Below are positions 44,646 to 57,654 of a DNA stretch of 64,000 nt, piece after piece (position 1 is the first letter of the stretch; every line of letters starts with the position of its first letter). A model generated the notes under the pieces. It was not told where the DNA came from and searched no databases. It saw only the letters and a program-made list of their open reading frames with translations. The stretch spans positions 9,069,794-9,133,793 of the forward strand of contig OZ022246.1 of the NCBI GenBank assembly GCA_963978895.1, read 5' to 3'. Made by a program: the position numbers and the translations under genes. Source of the DNA: Erpobdella octoculata (taxonomy: Eukaryota > Annelida > Clitellata > Hirudinida > Erpobdellidae).

Positions 44646-46430
44646 GTATAGCTTATTTCTATTTCAGTTTTTATTCCATTTTTACCATTATTTTCGTTCC
44701 AGTTTCTATTCCATTTTGACGCCTTTATTTCCGTTTTAGTTTTTTTCAGAAATGTTTGATGTATAATTTAAAAAAAAACAGTCGTGATGCAATTTTTACA
44801 GCTAACATACAATAATAATTTTATGTATTAAATTAAAATAACACTTGAACAACGGGAAACTACTGTCATCTCCCGAATTAAAGTAAAAACATTGAACATT
44901 TGCCCAATTTTATTATTTTATTTCCCATCTAAACATAAAAATAATTTACAGAACCAAAACAAGTGAATCAAAAAACAAACTTTTTTTTTAAAAACACACT
45001 TTTATATATTCGATTGTGTAGGCCACATTCATATATATATAGAGTATGTATATTGGAGATGAGCAAGTTTTGAGTGAGATGCCAAGATGACCTCCCGAAA
45101 ACGATTTAGAGTCTTTTTGGCTATGAATATTCTTTATTTATATTAATCGGCAATAACTTTACCGATATAAACGTTATAACTTTTACCAAGGCAGTGGGCG
45201 CCGTTAGCCGGGGCAATAAGCGGTAAAATTGTGTCGCTGCTATTGCCCCGGCGGTTTGCGTGATTGCAATCGGTAAAATGGGCAGTCCCGTACAATTTGA
45301 AAATCACTTTTGTGAAATAGTACAAAAATAAAATTTGTTCATTTTACATGTTCAAAAATTACTAACATTTGGTGAAATTGTTGTCCCTCCTTTAGTTTTT
45401 TTGCGCCTTGCACCCGGGGACAAAGGCCCATTTGCTACATCACTGGGCATGTAATTACATTCTAAGTTTCAACTTGATTGTATGACGGAAAGTTATTTTC
45501 ACTTACAAAAATCCGGCATTGATTAAGTTTTTAGATATTTAATTTAAAAAGATTTTTCTCAACTTAAATTTCATTACCACGTTTTTCTCAAATTGCTCCC
45601 ACGTTTTCTAATGCACTAAAAAAAAAGAAGAAAATTTTTTGTTTAAAATACCACGTTTTGTGAATTGAAAAAAGAGTAAGTTTTAATTAATTTGTTCATA
45701 AATCCGCATAAGACTTTCTTATTGTTTAAAAGACTATGCTTATCCAATAGCCTATTTCTATTCTAATTGTAAGGTAGGTTACTACAATAAATTAATTTAG
45801 GCATTTGTCATTTATATGGGTTAAGCAAGGTACAGGAGTACTTTGAAGCTGGATTGTTTAATGAGGCCTACAAACTACAAAGTATGTTTTATAACTTGAC
45901 AATTATATTTGTTATAACTTTACTGAAAAATAAAAGTCTTGCAAATAATAACCTTAAATTATTATTTGCATAAAGTAATTTAAATTTTCTTATTAGTCAC
46001 ATAACATTGCTGTCAAAATATTATGAAGATAAACATAGAAAAGTTAATGTTAATTATTTAGGTGATAAAATTTCAATTACAGAGAAATAAAAATTCTATT
46101 TAGGCTTGAACATATTCAACCATGGAAAAGACAACCAAACAGAAATAGATTTTATTTAAATAGTTGCTGTTTAATTGAGCAAAACATTTGTATTACAACT
46201 TAACTCAATGCATGTGAAGAACCATTTTATGGTTTTGGATTGTAAAGCACATTTACGTTTACAAATGAATTCTGTTAATCAAACCAACCAAAAAGCAACT
46301 TAAGAATAAACTACAAGAAATTACCAGTCAAAAAACTGAAGAGTTCAAAATATACAAACAGTTTTCTCATCATTGACATGTTAGAGAATGATCGAAAAAT
46401 AATTTCAAATCTTGGATACAAAATGAGTTT
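44646..46430. other. 3' flank of the CDCA3-like gene; dispersed repeats
   Basis: 45035-45125 repeats the 7.3 kb sequence. 45150-45300 carries a GC-richer block (GCTGCTATTGCCCCGGCGG and GCAATCGGTAAAAT) shared with 60.79-60.84 kb. The poly(A) site of the minus-strand gene must lie here but was not pinpointed. Confidence 0.4.
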
Positions 46431-46621
46431 TCAATCGGAACCGGTGTTTTCTTTTTCGACAGCAGTTTCACAGTTCATCTGTTCAGCCACCTTCAATACT
46501 TGCTTTCTTCTTATGATGGCCTGTGGCTGATTGGAACAAGAATTTCTAGAAGACAAGGGAGATTTCGAGACGAGAACATCTTCAAATGTTTTTCCATGTT
46601 GATGTGTGGTCAAGTTTTCTT
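46431..46621 (-). CDS. CDCA3: CDCA3/Tome-1-like, last coding exon with KEN box
   Basis: Acceptor CTTTTTATTAG|AAG at 46622-46623. The exon encodes ENLTTHQHGKTFEDVLVSK, SPLSSRNSCSNQ, and ends ETAVEKENTGSD before TGA at 46433-46431. The KEN tripeptide close to the C-terminus and the VLxxSPL motif match the C-terminal half of vertebrate CDCA3 (Tome-1), a cytosolic F-box-like adaptor for turnover of the WEE1 kinase and itself an APC/C-Cdh1 substrate recognised through its KEN box. Phase agrees with the upstream exon (G|AA). The function is transferred from vertebrates and is inference here. Confidence 0.75.
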
Positions 46622-46813
46622 CTAATAAAAAGATAATTTAAACAAACTTTTAAGTAAGGAACATAAGAAGATTCTCTAAACTTATAAAAATATTAATTAG
46701 AATATCTGAATTAAATCTTCTACAAGTATATCCTTTTACATACATTTATATATACAGAAAAACAGAACTTCAGATCTCTAATGTACATCATCAAAGAAAA
46801 ACAAATTACAAAC

Positions 46814-46909
46814 CTTTCAAATCATCTTCCTGTTGCAGAATTTCCTTTAAGTTGGAAACCACTGTTTCATCCGTTTCCATAACATAATTCCCCTTTCTGC
46901 ATGTATCTT
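46814..46909 (-). CDS. CDCA3: CDCA3/Tome-1-like, middle exon
   Basis: 96 bp between acceptor AATATTGCAG (46910-46911) and donor AAAG|GTTTGTA (46813). It encodes DTCRKGNYVMETDETVVSN then LKEILQQEDDLK. Phase 1 at both ends, so it can be included or skipped without changing frame. The acidic, Leu-containing content resembles the low-conservation middle of CDCA3. No start codon is needed because it joins in frame to the exon ending at 49406. Confidence 0.65.
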
Positions 46910-49405
46910 CTGCAATATTTATAGCTTTTAATTATCCTTAGAGATCATACAAGATTATGTATCAGCCTATAAAAATTCTGATATAGCAAATTTGTAGTCA
47001 CTTTAGAAGAATCTTTTAATAAGTCTATACATTAGAAAAACATTGACCACAGTTTTATAAATACTTGATATGTGAAGACTAGGTTGTTCTTGGATGCTGA
47101 TGGCACCTGTTAATTTAGCCCGTTAAAAAGTTTCTATAGTAGCAATGCCTCATCCTCCTTACAACTTAAAATTAATTATTTATTTAATTAATAAATAAAT
47201 AATAAAAAAACGATGCAATTTCTCTCTCTCTATGTTTCCTTGATGACGGGTGTATTCCAGCTCGAATTTACTTTACATTTATCGGCAGTTTTTTATATTT
47301 ACATTTAATTTTTGATATACTATTTAATTATTCATATAATTAATAACTACTAATAAAATTATTCACTATTATCTATACGACTAATTACGTAAGAAATATG
47401 GTTATGGCTTCTAAAGCAGAGATGCCTTGTCCAAAAATGTGGCTCTTGTGGACTTAAAACTCATTATTTATTTAAAATATTTATTTATTTTATACATTAT
47501 ATATGTTTATAAAATTTAAGTCATAAAACTAATTATCCGAGGTGGACTTTTTGTACAGCGCTATAAATTAGGTGGACATCAGTGAATGAGTGAGTGATGC
47601 TGGGCTATTATAATATAGATGGAAAATGTTTGAATTAATATGAAAAAACAAAGTTTTTACTATAAATTTTTCATTTTACAAATTAAATATCACTTCCTTT
47701 CTTTTAATGAACTAAAAACGGAAGGTTTATTTCTCTGAAGATAATTTGTAAATTTTTTAATTTTAATTAATTAAATATCTATTTAAATTTTGTCCAATAG
47801 ATCTGAGAACTAAATAGAATGCATTGTTATTGACAATAATTCAATAGACCAAATTTTGGCTTGATTGGATGAAGGGAAGTACATTTTTTATATTTCGAAG
47901 GGTCCCAACACATGGCTCAAGCAAACATGGTGAAGTTGATATAAGGAATTTAAAAATATGAATGAGGGGAAACAGCTCTGAACCGATATTTGTTAAAGAG
48001 ATGTGATGAAACTAGCATATCCATGAAATTAACATTTAGAAGTATGCATTTCCCCCAGAATTTTATAGAACAAGAATGACAATACTAAGAGGTACAGATA
48101 CCTTGAAAAGGGAATAAAATCAATTGACAAAACTTTGATGCATTAAAGCAGTGGTTCTTAACCTTTTTTCCCGCGCCCTATTTGGCAAACTCGATTTGAC
48201 TGCACCCCCCTACTTTTGCATATGAAAAAATAATAAGTAAAATGTAAGTGATTTATTTGTTGTTGCTTCCCACCAATTAGGTAAAAAAATGAGGACCAAT
48301 AATTAACAAGGCAATTCGCACATCATCACCGACCTCCAATCAAATTCTTTGTTTTGGTTCCCACATTTACCAACGAAGAAAAGCTAATCTCACACAAGTA
48401 GGCTGTAGCAAAAGGATTCATGAATGTCAGTACACTTTTGGCCAAATTTGGGTAGCTATCTAAAAAAGAGTGTGAAGCTTTTTACTTTTAAGATAAGAAA
48501 CTAGGTTAGAGGCAATCAGAATTAGTTTGTCAATAATTGACCAAAATCCTAGTTGAGGTAAACTTGCTTCGGCATTCGTTGTGTGTCGTCTTTGTCAGTG
48601 ATAAAAGTGAAACCATAATGAACACAGTCTTCCGAATATTTCCGTTTTTTTACACCTTTCAGTTTTGAAATGACAGTTGAAGTGATAACCAGGGACGGAT
48701 CAAGGGGTGGGGGAATGCATACCCCATCAGAGTATCAATTGAATTTTTTTTTAGGTAGAATACCTGGTTTTTAGAGAACGACTGCTGTTGAAAGTAAAAT
48801 TACTTAAAAATACCTATGACAACTACCCAGTCATTAGCATTTTTGAAGGATAAATGGAAGTCTTTCAATTTTTTTTGAAAAATACCCCCTCCTCAATTTT
48901 GGATTTGCACCCCCACATCAGAAATTCAATTTAATAGAATGTAAAGTCCACAGCAACAAATAAACCCACCAAATTTCAACTCGATTGCGTAACAAGAAGT
49001 TGGTTTTTTAGTGGTAAAGGACCCCAAGTTATGGTTCAAGCAAGGAAGCAAACATGGTGAAGTTAAAATAAAGGATTTAAAAATAGAAGCATTAGCAAAT
49101 CGAAGATTTTTTAAATTTTCTAATTATTCTCCGCAAAATTAAAATTGTATAGAATATTTGTTTCAAATTAAAATTTTTTATTTTTAAACTGTTATTTTTT
49201 GCACCCTCCTAAACTAGAAAGGCTCACCCCTTTGTGGAGTGCACTCCACCAGTTAAGTACCCCTGCATTAAAGTGTCAAAAAAGCATAAATAGACAATTT
49301 CAGCTATCTTGTTATATGTTATATGAAAAGTGACAATATAATTTCTTTAGTAATTTATAACTGCCATACTTGCTAAATAGTTATGAGTATTTAAGTGCAA
49401 TTAAC
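46910..49405 (-). other. Intron of the CDCA3-like gene
   Basis: About 2.5 kb holding a complete hAT insertion (48149-49265) and AT-rich sequence. Additional small exons cannot be excluded; none was recognised. Confidence 0.5.
48149..49265. mobile_element. Non-autonomous hAT element inside the CDCA3-like gene
   Basis: Left end CAGTGGTTCTTAACC; right end read inward CAGGGGTACTTAACT (12 of 15 match). Both are flanked by CATTAAAG (48141-48148 and 49266-49273), a perfect 8-bp duplication. 1117 bp. No transposase frame recognised. A CAGGGACGGATCAAGGGG block at 48693 suggests a second small element nested within. Confidence 0.9.
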
Positions 49406-49625
49406 CTATGACAATAGGAGTCCTAGAAACTCCATCACTGGGCGATCTTGGATCTTCCATCATTGATAGACACCCAGAAACTTGTATGGGAGTTCTGTCG
49501 ACATTATCACTTGGAGATCTTGGGTCAAAAAACTTAGCAGGATTTCGAGTTGAAAGTGGAGTAGCCAAAGTAACAGTGTTGCAGCTATCATCTAACAATG
49601 GTTTGTTGATTGCAACATTGCCCAT
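49406..49625 (-). CDS. CDCA3: CDCA3/Tome-1-like, first coding exon
   Basis: The ATG at 49625 directly follows the acceptor TTTTTATTTGTAG, implying an upstream non-coding exon. The exon encodes MGNVAINKPLL at the N-terminus and two copies of the family hallmark: DPRSPSDNVDRTPIQV and DPRSPSDGVSRTPIV. In vertebrate CDCA3 the same MG start is followed by two DPRSP-x-GI-RTPI motifs, so orthology is well supported. The donor is ATAG|GTTAAT at 49406/49405; 220 nt leaves one base, matching the AA that opens the next exon. The assembled product is 168 aa, shorter than the vertebrate protein (about 270). Confidence 0.82.
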
Positions 49626-50491
49626 CTACAAATAAAAATGTATAAACTAATAAATAAAGGATTTTATTTGCATAGCTGAAAAATCAAGCTCCTTCCATTG
49701 ATTTGTTAAGTCCACTTAACTGTTCTAACCCTACAAAAAACAGTTTTAAATTTAAAAAGGCCATAAAATGTGTTGAAGTGGTTGTTGTGTTATTGTTGCA
49801 TAATTGCATATGAATGCTTTTCTGCTTGTACTTGTTGTACCCCTTGAAATAGGCTGCCTTTAAAGTATAAGGCTAGAGCATCGAGAATGGTTTGTTATGT
49901 GACCATTCTTTGTTTTTAGAGTTTCAATAAATCAATTTAAAAAATATAATCCATTGAAGACAATGCAAAATAGCCATTTATAAGACAGAAATTAGTGAAA
50001 ATTCTTTTCTCAAAGCTGTTTTTCAATATTTTTTCGGGTCAAACGCCCGAAACCACCATGGGTACACCCGGTTAGGTTTTTTCGCCAAAAACGTCACCTC
50101 TACCGCCTAGTGATTTCAACATTAACTATCAAATAACAAGATAACCTGCTAAAATTAGCAAACTTTTTTAGAATACCAACATATATTACTGTTGTATTGC
50201 AATGCCATATAACAGCTTTGCAAAGTTCTAACATACATACATAAAATCATATAGATATAAAAAATTAGGTAGGTTGATATTAGCATAAATGATAATCAAA
50301 AATAGGGCTGCCAATCTTGGCAATTACCACAAATCTGTTTGTATGCTGCTCAGAAACAGATTGATACAGGCCCAGTGTTGAGACGTAACGTGATGCAAGT
50401 TACGTATTACTGTAACTTTGCTACAATTTTCGGCAACATGTTACTTTTTTTTTGTAACTGCAACGTTTTTACTGATTTATTTTATATTCTA
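49626..50491. other. Upstream of the CDCA3-like coding start
   Basis: Should contain a 5' UTR intron and, further right, the promoter. No clear first exon or promoter motif was seen. Confidence 0.35.
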
Positions 50492-50627
50492 CTACCGGGG
50501 GCACCCGGCGTTGCCCGGGGTTTTTCTAATGTTTGTCTCTCTCGCTCCCATTTCCTTTTCCGCTTTCCCGCTCCCGGTCGCTTTCCCTTTCCGCTCTCAG
50601 TTGGCTTCCCGTTTTCGCTCATTTATG

Positions 50628-50667
<40 letters not shown>

Positions 50668-51013
50668 GTTCCCGCTCCGCTCATTTTGTGACGGATTTCA
50701 AATTTTTTTTCACTATATTTGATTCCCCTTGACTCTCAAGGTTGTGTGAAAATTTCATTACAATCGGATGAATGGTGTAGCAATGCATAAAGGACATACA
50801 TACAAACATTCATTTTTTTATATATATATAGTTCCCGCTCGCTCACCCGCTCCGCTCATTTTGTGACGGATTTCAATTTTTTTTCCACTATATTTGATTC
50901 CCCTTGACTCTCTAGGTTGTGTGAAAATTTCATTACGATCGGATGAATGGTGTAGCAATGCATAAAGGATATACATATATACATACAAACATTCATTTTT
51001 ATATATATATAGA
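50492..51013 (-). mobile_element. Helitron-like repeat with internally duplicated 5' half
   Basis: Plus-strand left end ACTACCGGGGGCACCCGGCG then TTGCCCGGGG; right end ATATATATAGA, i.e. TCTATATATATATAAAAATG in element sense. The segment from the TTTTGTGACGGATTTC words to ACAAACATTCAT occurs twice in tandem (50668-50830 and 50832-51000). Shares CTACACCATTCATCCG with the 43.9 and 61.7 kb copies. Confidence 0.6.
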
Positions 51014-51915
51014 TTTGGAATCAAAGTAGAACTATTACTTTATCTATTGTTTAGCAATCTATGTTTGCTACTTTTTCATTCACCGTTATCTTTTTTGTTA
51101 TTAAAAATTGAATGCCTTTGATGTCCCGCTACTTAAAAAATGACTCAAAAGTTATTACTGAGTTTTATTTGGAAGATAAATTAAATGGTAATTAGGCAAA
51201 GATTTTGAAGTCGATTTCAAAAGTGAAAAGAATATTGTGGTAAAATGCAAACTATTTCTTCCTAAAGATAGGGCTGTGCAGCTTCATCAGAGCTTTCCTA
51301 TGCGTGCGTGTGCTGGTGGGCATTATAGTGTTACAACATAGGCCTGCACTTTCCTATATCAAATCAATCAAATCAAATTTATTTAACACCAATGTCGTAA
51401 ACGAATCTGAGTAAAATAGCAATTTTACTACTGATTTTACGTTTTTAATTTTTAACTTTACCAATTTTAATCTATTATACTTTTTTACCTAATTTTTTTA
51501 ATTTTAAATTCCAACTTTTAGTCTAGTCGGCTAGTCTTTTCTTATGTTTTAAAATATTTTAAATATCATTTAAGTTAAAAAAAGGTTAATTTCCATGGAA
51601 ATTGACCCAGGCTGCTAAACTAGATTACCTAAATTTGTAAAACGTAGTTTACAACTACAAATAACTAATAACTACATTGAGATTGCGGAAATTGTTTACA
51701 TTTACAATTTACATTCCTATTTAATTATTTAATTTACGCTACGTACCGTAGCTACGGAGAAACATTACGCGACTTATACGATTTTACCAAAAAGCTTTTA
51801 AAAAATTAGTTTTTATATTTACCTTGTGACGCTTTACATACGCAGCGCCGCTGAAACTATATTACGGTTATCTTTCACTTACACTGTTTAACAACTAACC
51901 AATCATTATTTAAAA
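51014..51915. other. No gene seen
   Basis: AT-rich. A candidate for the CDCA3-like gene's distal promoter or first exon, but nothing specific supports that. Confidence 0.3.
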
Positions 51916-51947
51916 ATGCAGCGCGCAACCAAAATTTTTTTGAACAT

Positions 51948-52017
<70 letters not shown>

Positions 52018-52044
52018 ATGTTCAAAAAAATTTTGGTTGCGCGC

Positions 52045-52049
<5 letters not shown>
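51916..52049. repeat. 134-bp perfect palindrome centred on a TA tract
   Basis: The 35-bp arms 51916-51950 and 52015-52049 are exact reverse complements (ATGCAGCGCGCAACC...GAACATAAC). The 64-bp TA tract between them is itself self-complementary, so the whole unit can extrude as one hairpin. Confidence 0.93.

Positions 52050-52104
<55 letters not shown>
52050..52104. repeat. (TA)n microsatellite
   Basis: Directly follows the palindrome. Confidence 0.95.
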
Positions 52105-52109
<5 letters not shown>

Positions 52110-52204
52110 TGCCCGAATGATGGAAGTTTTCAAACAAAAAATAGGGATAAATGAACATGGGCGTTATAACAAATTACCTTTTATCAATTCTATTTTTTTC
52201 TGTA

Positions 52205-53450
<1,246 letters not shown>

Positions 53451-54077
53451 CTAAACTCGAGAACGGCTGGACCAAATGCTACGAAATTTGGACACCACAT
53501 GGCGATTACTTCTGATTAGGGCGACGAATTCAAAAGATGATCTCACTGCATGTTGACACGAGCAATACGGAGAAAGCAAAGCAACAAGAAACTTTGAGAG
53601 AGCAAACGTCGGCGTTGGGCACTGAGATATAATTGGTCTCAGTGGATTTCCAGGTTTGTGTGTTTTGACATTACAATAGATGTATCCTGGTGAAAAATCT
53701 CTAATGATCTGCTTTATGTTTATTGATGAATTATTACGGAGTAAGCCACCGATGATCTTGTTAGCCCTCCTTTTAATATCCAAAGTCGGATATTTAGAAA
53801 TTTCCAGAAATTTGTTAGAATCACTTAATATATTGTTTAATTTGCATAGATAATCAGATCGCTCCAAGATAACATAGCTATTAGTTTTGTCAGACTTCCG
53901 TATTACAATGGTGGGATTATTATTTCTTAAAGATAGGGCAGCAGAATACAATTCATCAGCCATTTTACGAGGAGTGTTCCGGTGTTTGAAACCCTCAGCT
54001 TTAAGTAACGTATAAAGGCGATTATCAACAGAAAGCTCACCACTGAGAACATGCGCCTCCAGTTGACGAACCAACAT
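53451..54077 (-). pseudogene. Penelope-like element, inverted 5' half (RT N-terminal part)
   Basis: The minus-strand frame encodes the early RT region: NNNPTIVIRKSDKTNSYVIL, SDYLCKLNNILSD, then YCNVKTHKPGNPLRPIIS and FALSKFLVALLSPY, which are the standard landmarks before RT motif A in Penelope-like elements. It stops before motif A; the last 20-30 residues look like flank. Its N-terminal end faces the 3' half that starts at about 54116 on the other strand, so the two halves are head to head. The stretch with motifs A and B is missing between them. Confidence 0.85.
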
Positions 54078-54115
54078 TTCTAATTTAATCTGCTTCAGTA
54101 CCGGACTATATTTGC

Positions 54116-56091
54116 CTGGAACCTACATTATATGCAAGATATGTCGATGACATCTTTGTGATTACTCGAGATACTACACATTTTGAAGAATTAAGAACTA
54201 AGTTTCAGCAATACTCTGCATTGAATTTTACAATCGAATATAGCGACTTTAATCATACGTTACCTTTTCTGGACGTGTTGGTCTCTCAAACGGTTTCCGG
54301 CCTTGCACACGAAATGTACGTCAAGCTTTCCTCCGAGGGTCTTTGCATGAACGGTGCCGGCTACTGTTCTGATATATACAAAGAGAATGTTATACATAAC
54401 CTACTTGCTCGCGCTTATGGACTGTCAGAAGACTTGTGTAAATTTCACACAGAAGTCAAACGTCTCAAAACGCTGTTGATCAACAATAACTACACCAACA
54501 CCATGGTTGATTCCGTTGTGAAAAGATTTGTGCATAAACAGATTTTTGGCGTTCCAGCAAACACTCCTAATGATGTCGTCAGGACCGTTGATATCCGTTA
54601 CTGTTCCCAGATGCATGACAATTACCGTCTTGATGAGAGAATATTACGTCAAATTATTACAAGTTGCGTTAAAGTTAAAGATCGACTCCGACATAGACTG
54701 TCATTTTCCATATATTATAAGGACAGAAAATCACACAGCCTTATCATGAAAAACAGCCCTCGACGCGCCAGCATTTTCCAGTGTACAAATGTAGTTTATA
54801 AGTTTACTTGTCCTGCACCGCATGATGTCATTGCTACCTACATTAGCCAGACACGTACTACGCTCTCTCGCCGAGTTACTATGCATTTACAGGGTGGCAG
54901 TATTACAACTCATTCGCAACTGGCTCAGAACACAAAACTCACCAGACAAACACTCGTCGATAACACTGTTATTCTCCATCACGAGGCTGACCCCTCTCGA
55001 TTAAAATTGCCGAGGCCCTCTACATTGTCCGGGATAAACCAATACTAAACGTCCAAGATGACCATTTTGGACGGACACTTAAACTATTCAACAATAGGTA
55101 CCACTTGCAGTGCCACAGCGTTGGTGTGCCGCAGGGCTCGTCATCCGCTGCGGTCCCCAACTCTTACATATTGAACGATCATACACTTGACAGCAAGAGC
55201 CCACGTTGTGATCCGGTTTCCTGTGCTCCGTCCACCAGCGCAATGGACCATGATAACCTTATTGAAATTGGTGGTTTACCAAACTGTGGTCGGCCTACCG
55301 GTCCTCCGTCTGCCGGTTCTATGGATGATACCAGTTGCATCGAGGCTGTGCGTTTGATCGAACAGTGCTTTATCGATCCATCTGCCATCTGCCGGCCTTC
55401 TTCGGACCCGGCGAATGGTGACATGCCACAGGCCTCACCATCGACTGTTCTCCCGCTTTCTCCCTTTGTCACACCTCGTCTCTCGCTCTCAGATTTATCT
55501 GTACTCCGTACTAGGAGTTCGGCAACCAAAACTACAGGTGTTTTCCATTACAGTTACAGTTTTCCTTGTGACCAGTACGACAACGGTTCCATTTCTCGTC
55601 GATTTTTCTCTCCTTTGTCTACCAACGCAACAGACGCTACCAACGCAATAGACGCTGCTCACGAAATAGACCCTACCAACTGTATCGAAGTTTCAAACGC
55701 AACCGAACTGTGCCCTGTCGACATGCCAAGGACCCCGCTATTCACTGTTCTCCCGCATTCTCCTTTTGTCACACCTCGCCTCTCCTTTTCTGATTTATCT
55801 GAACTCCGTACTAGGAGTTCGCCAACCAAGACTACAAATGTATCTTATCACAGTTATGATCATCCTTGTGACCAATACGACAATGGCCCAGTTTGTGGTC
55901 CTGTTTCCTTTCCTCCATCTACCAACCATATTGAAGCGTTGGACGCGGTCGAACAGTGCTCCACCGGTTTGTCAGCCATGTGCCAACCACTTCGAGGCCT
56001 CGAGACTGCTGACCTGCGTGATGGTGATGGGACCGGTGCGATGTGTCCGCATTTGATCGATAACTGCAATATTACTATACGTAGACGTTGA
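54116..56091 (+). pseudogene. Penelope-like element, 3' half: RT C-terminus, GIY-YIG nuclease, long extension
   Basis: Opens at LEPTLYARYVDDIFVITRD with catalytic YVDD at 54140-54151. The RT thumb follows (FLDVLVSQT ... RLKTLLINNNYTN). A GIY-YIG nuclease is next: YKFTCPAPH ... TYISQTRTTLSRRVTMHL, where YIG has become YIS, which may weaken the fold. A -1 frameshift near 55000 separates this from the expected nuclease end (IKIAEALYIVRDKPILNV), which continues open to a stop at 56091. The roughly 330-residue extension is Pro/Ser/Cys-rich and contains a duplicated module (LSPFVTPRLSLSDLS and HSPFVTPRLSFSDLS, each followed by LRTRSS-TKTT and PCDQYDNG). Confidence 0.87.
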
Positions 56092-56510
56092 TCATTTTCA
56101 ACTTTTAATTAAACTTTCAATTTTATCGATATCCTATTATCTTTGAATTGTAGCTTTAAATTCTTATTTTATTATTTTACCTCCTTGCTTTTATTAGTAA
56201 TTCTCTTTTAATAGTTATATTTTACTACTTAATTTGGTTGTATAGTTTAGCACAGGTAAATTTTTATTTTTGAATTAATGAATATTGAATTTATTTCAGA
56301 CAAATTTGAATTTCTATTTAATAATCAAATAATTACACAGCACATATTGATTGATTATTGATTGTTGATATTACTATGAATATGATGATTGGTGATATTG
56401 ATATAACGTTACTAGCCTGCTACTAGTCTGTTGATTTTTGAACTGTTCACTGACACTGACACACTGTTGTACTAACTTGAACAATGTCAATGAAAACAAA
56501 ACATTGAAAA
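56092..56510. other. Spacer between Penelope and hAT remnants
   Basis: AT-rich. No hammerhead was found after the Penelope stop and no hAT terminal repeat was identified for the transposase gene to the right. Confidence 0.4.
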
Positions 56511-57546
56511 TTAAATCAAACGAATACGTCGATTTTCAGCGTGCGCGAATCTGTCAACGATATTGTCCAGTGATGCCTGTTTCAGAACATCCCGTTCTAC
56601 ACTGCACAATACTAAATACTGAAGACGATCTTGCGCCATGGTTGAACGCAGTTTATTTTTGATTAAAGCCAGCTTACTAAAAACACGTTCGCATCCAGCA
56701 CTTGTTACAGGAACTGCGATCAAAATGGAATACAAACGTCGAAGTTCTTCCATGCATGGCGGACAAGCTTTAGCACGATCCTGCAAAGAGGTGGCAGTTA
56801 GCCATGCTGATGTTTTACGGACTAAGTCATACTGTGCTACAACTACATCCGCATCAATTAGGTCTGGATACAAATTCGTCACATGAGCATGCAATTGATC
56901 TTTGTCAGCATCTGACTGCATAAGAGCACCAACTAACAGATACAACTCACTTGCATCATCCATGAAGCGAGATTTCAGTTCATTTAAACTTATGTCAACA
57001 ATTTCCAACACCTGTCGCTTCAATTCATCCAGTGCGGATAAACTGATTTCATGTTCACCGCTATCGATACGACGGGATACTTTGCGTCTTCTGTGGTCTT
57101 TTGGTTCGGTTGAGATGTCGTTCGCCACAGCTAGTTCTCTCGCACTTGCGATAACTGCATCCAGATCAGCTCTGAGTTCTTGCAACGATTTCATGGCAGC
57201 TTCAGTTAGGATAACAACTGAATGCAACGTTGAATCTGGACCTTGTAACGCTTTCGTTAACACATCTAGTGGCGACAACAAACGCGCAAAGAATTCAACG
57301 GCGAGTACAAATTCAAACTGAGATGTGCAACTGAGTAGGCCGGCAGCTTCGCCGATGACTTTACGGTCAGATGATTCATCGGCAATCTTGCTCAAAGTTT
57401 CATTGACTGCAGCAAGCCTTGTCCGTACAACTTCTACACTTCTTCCTTGGCAATTCCAACGCGTGTCTGAAAGTGCTTTCATTGCTTTCTTTTGCAGTCC
57501 AGCTTCTTCTTGAATACTCATGAACCATCCATGTCGTTTAGTTGAC
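56511..57546 (-). CDS. hAT transposase (ZMYM1-like), C-terminal part
   Basis: Continues the frame of 58874-60165 across a nested insertion. Contains GSTKRHGWFMSIQEEAG, KALSDTRWNCQGRS, a charged middle, and the dimerisation block PVTSAGCERVFSKLALIKNK then LRSTMAQDRLQYLVLCSVER, with the conserved Glu, ending in RIRLI and TAA at 56511. This is the hAT C-terminal catalytic and dimerisation region. No frameshift or stop in 345 codons. Confidence 0.88.
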
Positions 57547-57554
57547 CCCTCAAT
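57547..57554. other. Target-site duplication, left
   Basis: CCCTCAAT, identical to 58874-58881. Confidence 0.95.
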
Positions 57555-57654
57555 CAGTGGCTTCTATCCCCCCCCAAGTGGCCGGGCTCAATTCCCATCC
57601 CTAAGTAGCTAAGCCTTCCCCCCCTCCTCCAAGTTGCGACTGCCATTATTTTTA

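Noticed and set aside
55860..56069. Minus-strand frame within the Penelope extension
   Set aside because: Shadow of the plus-strand coding frame.
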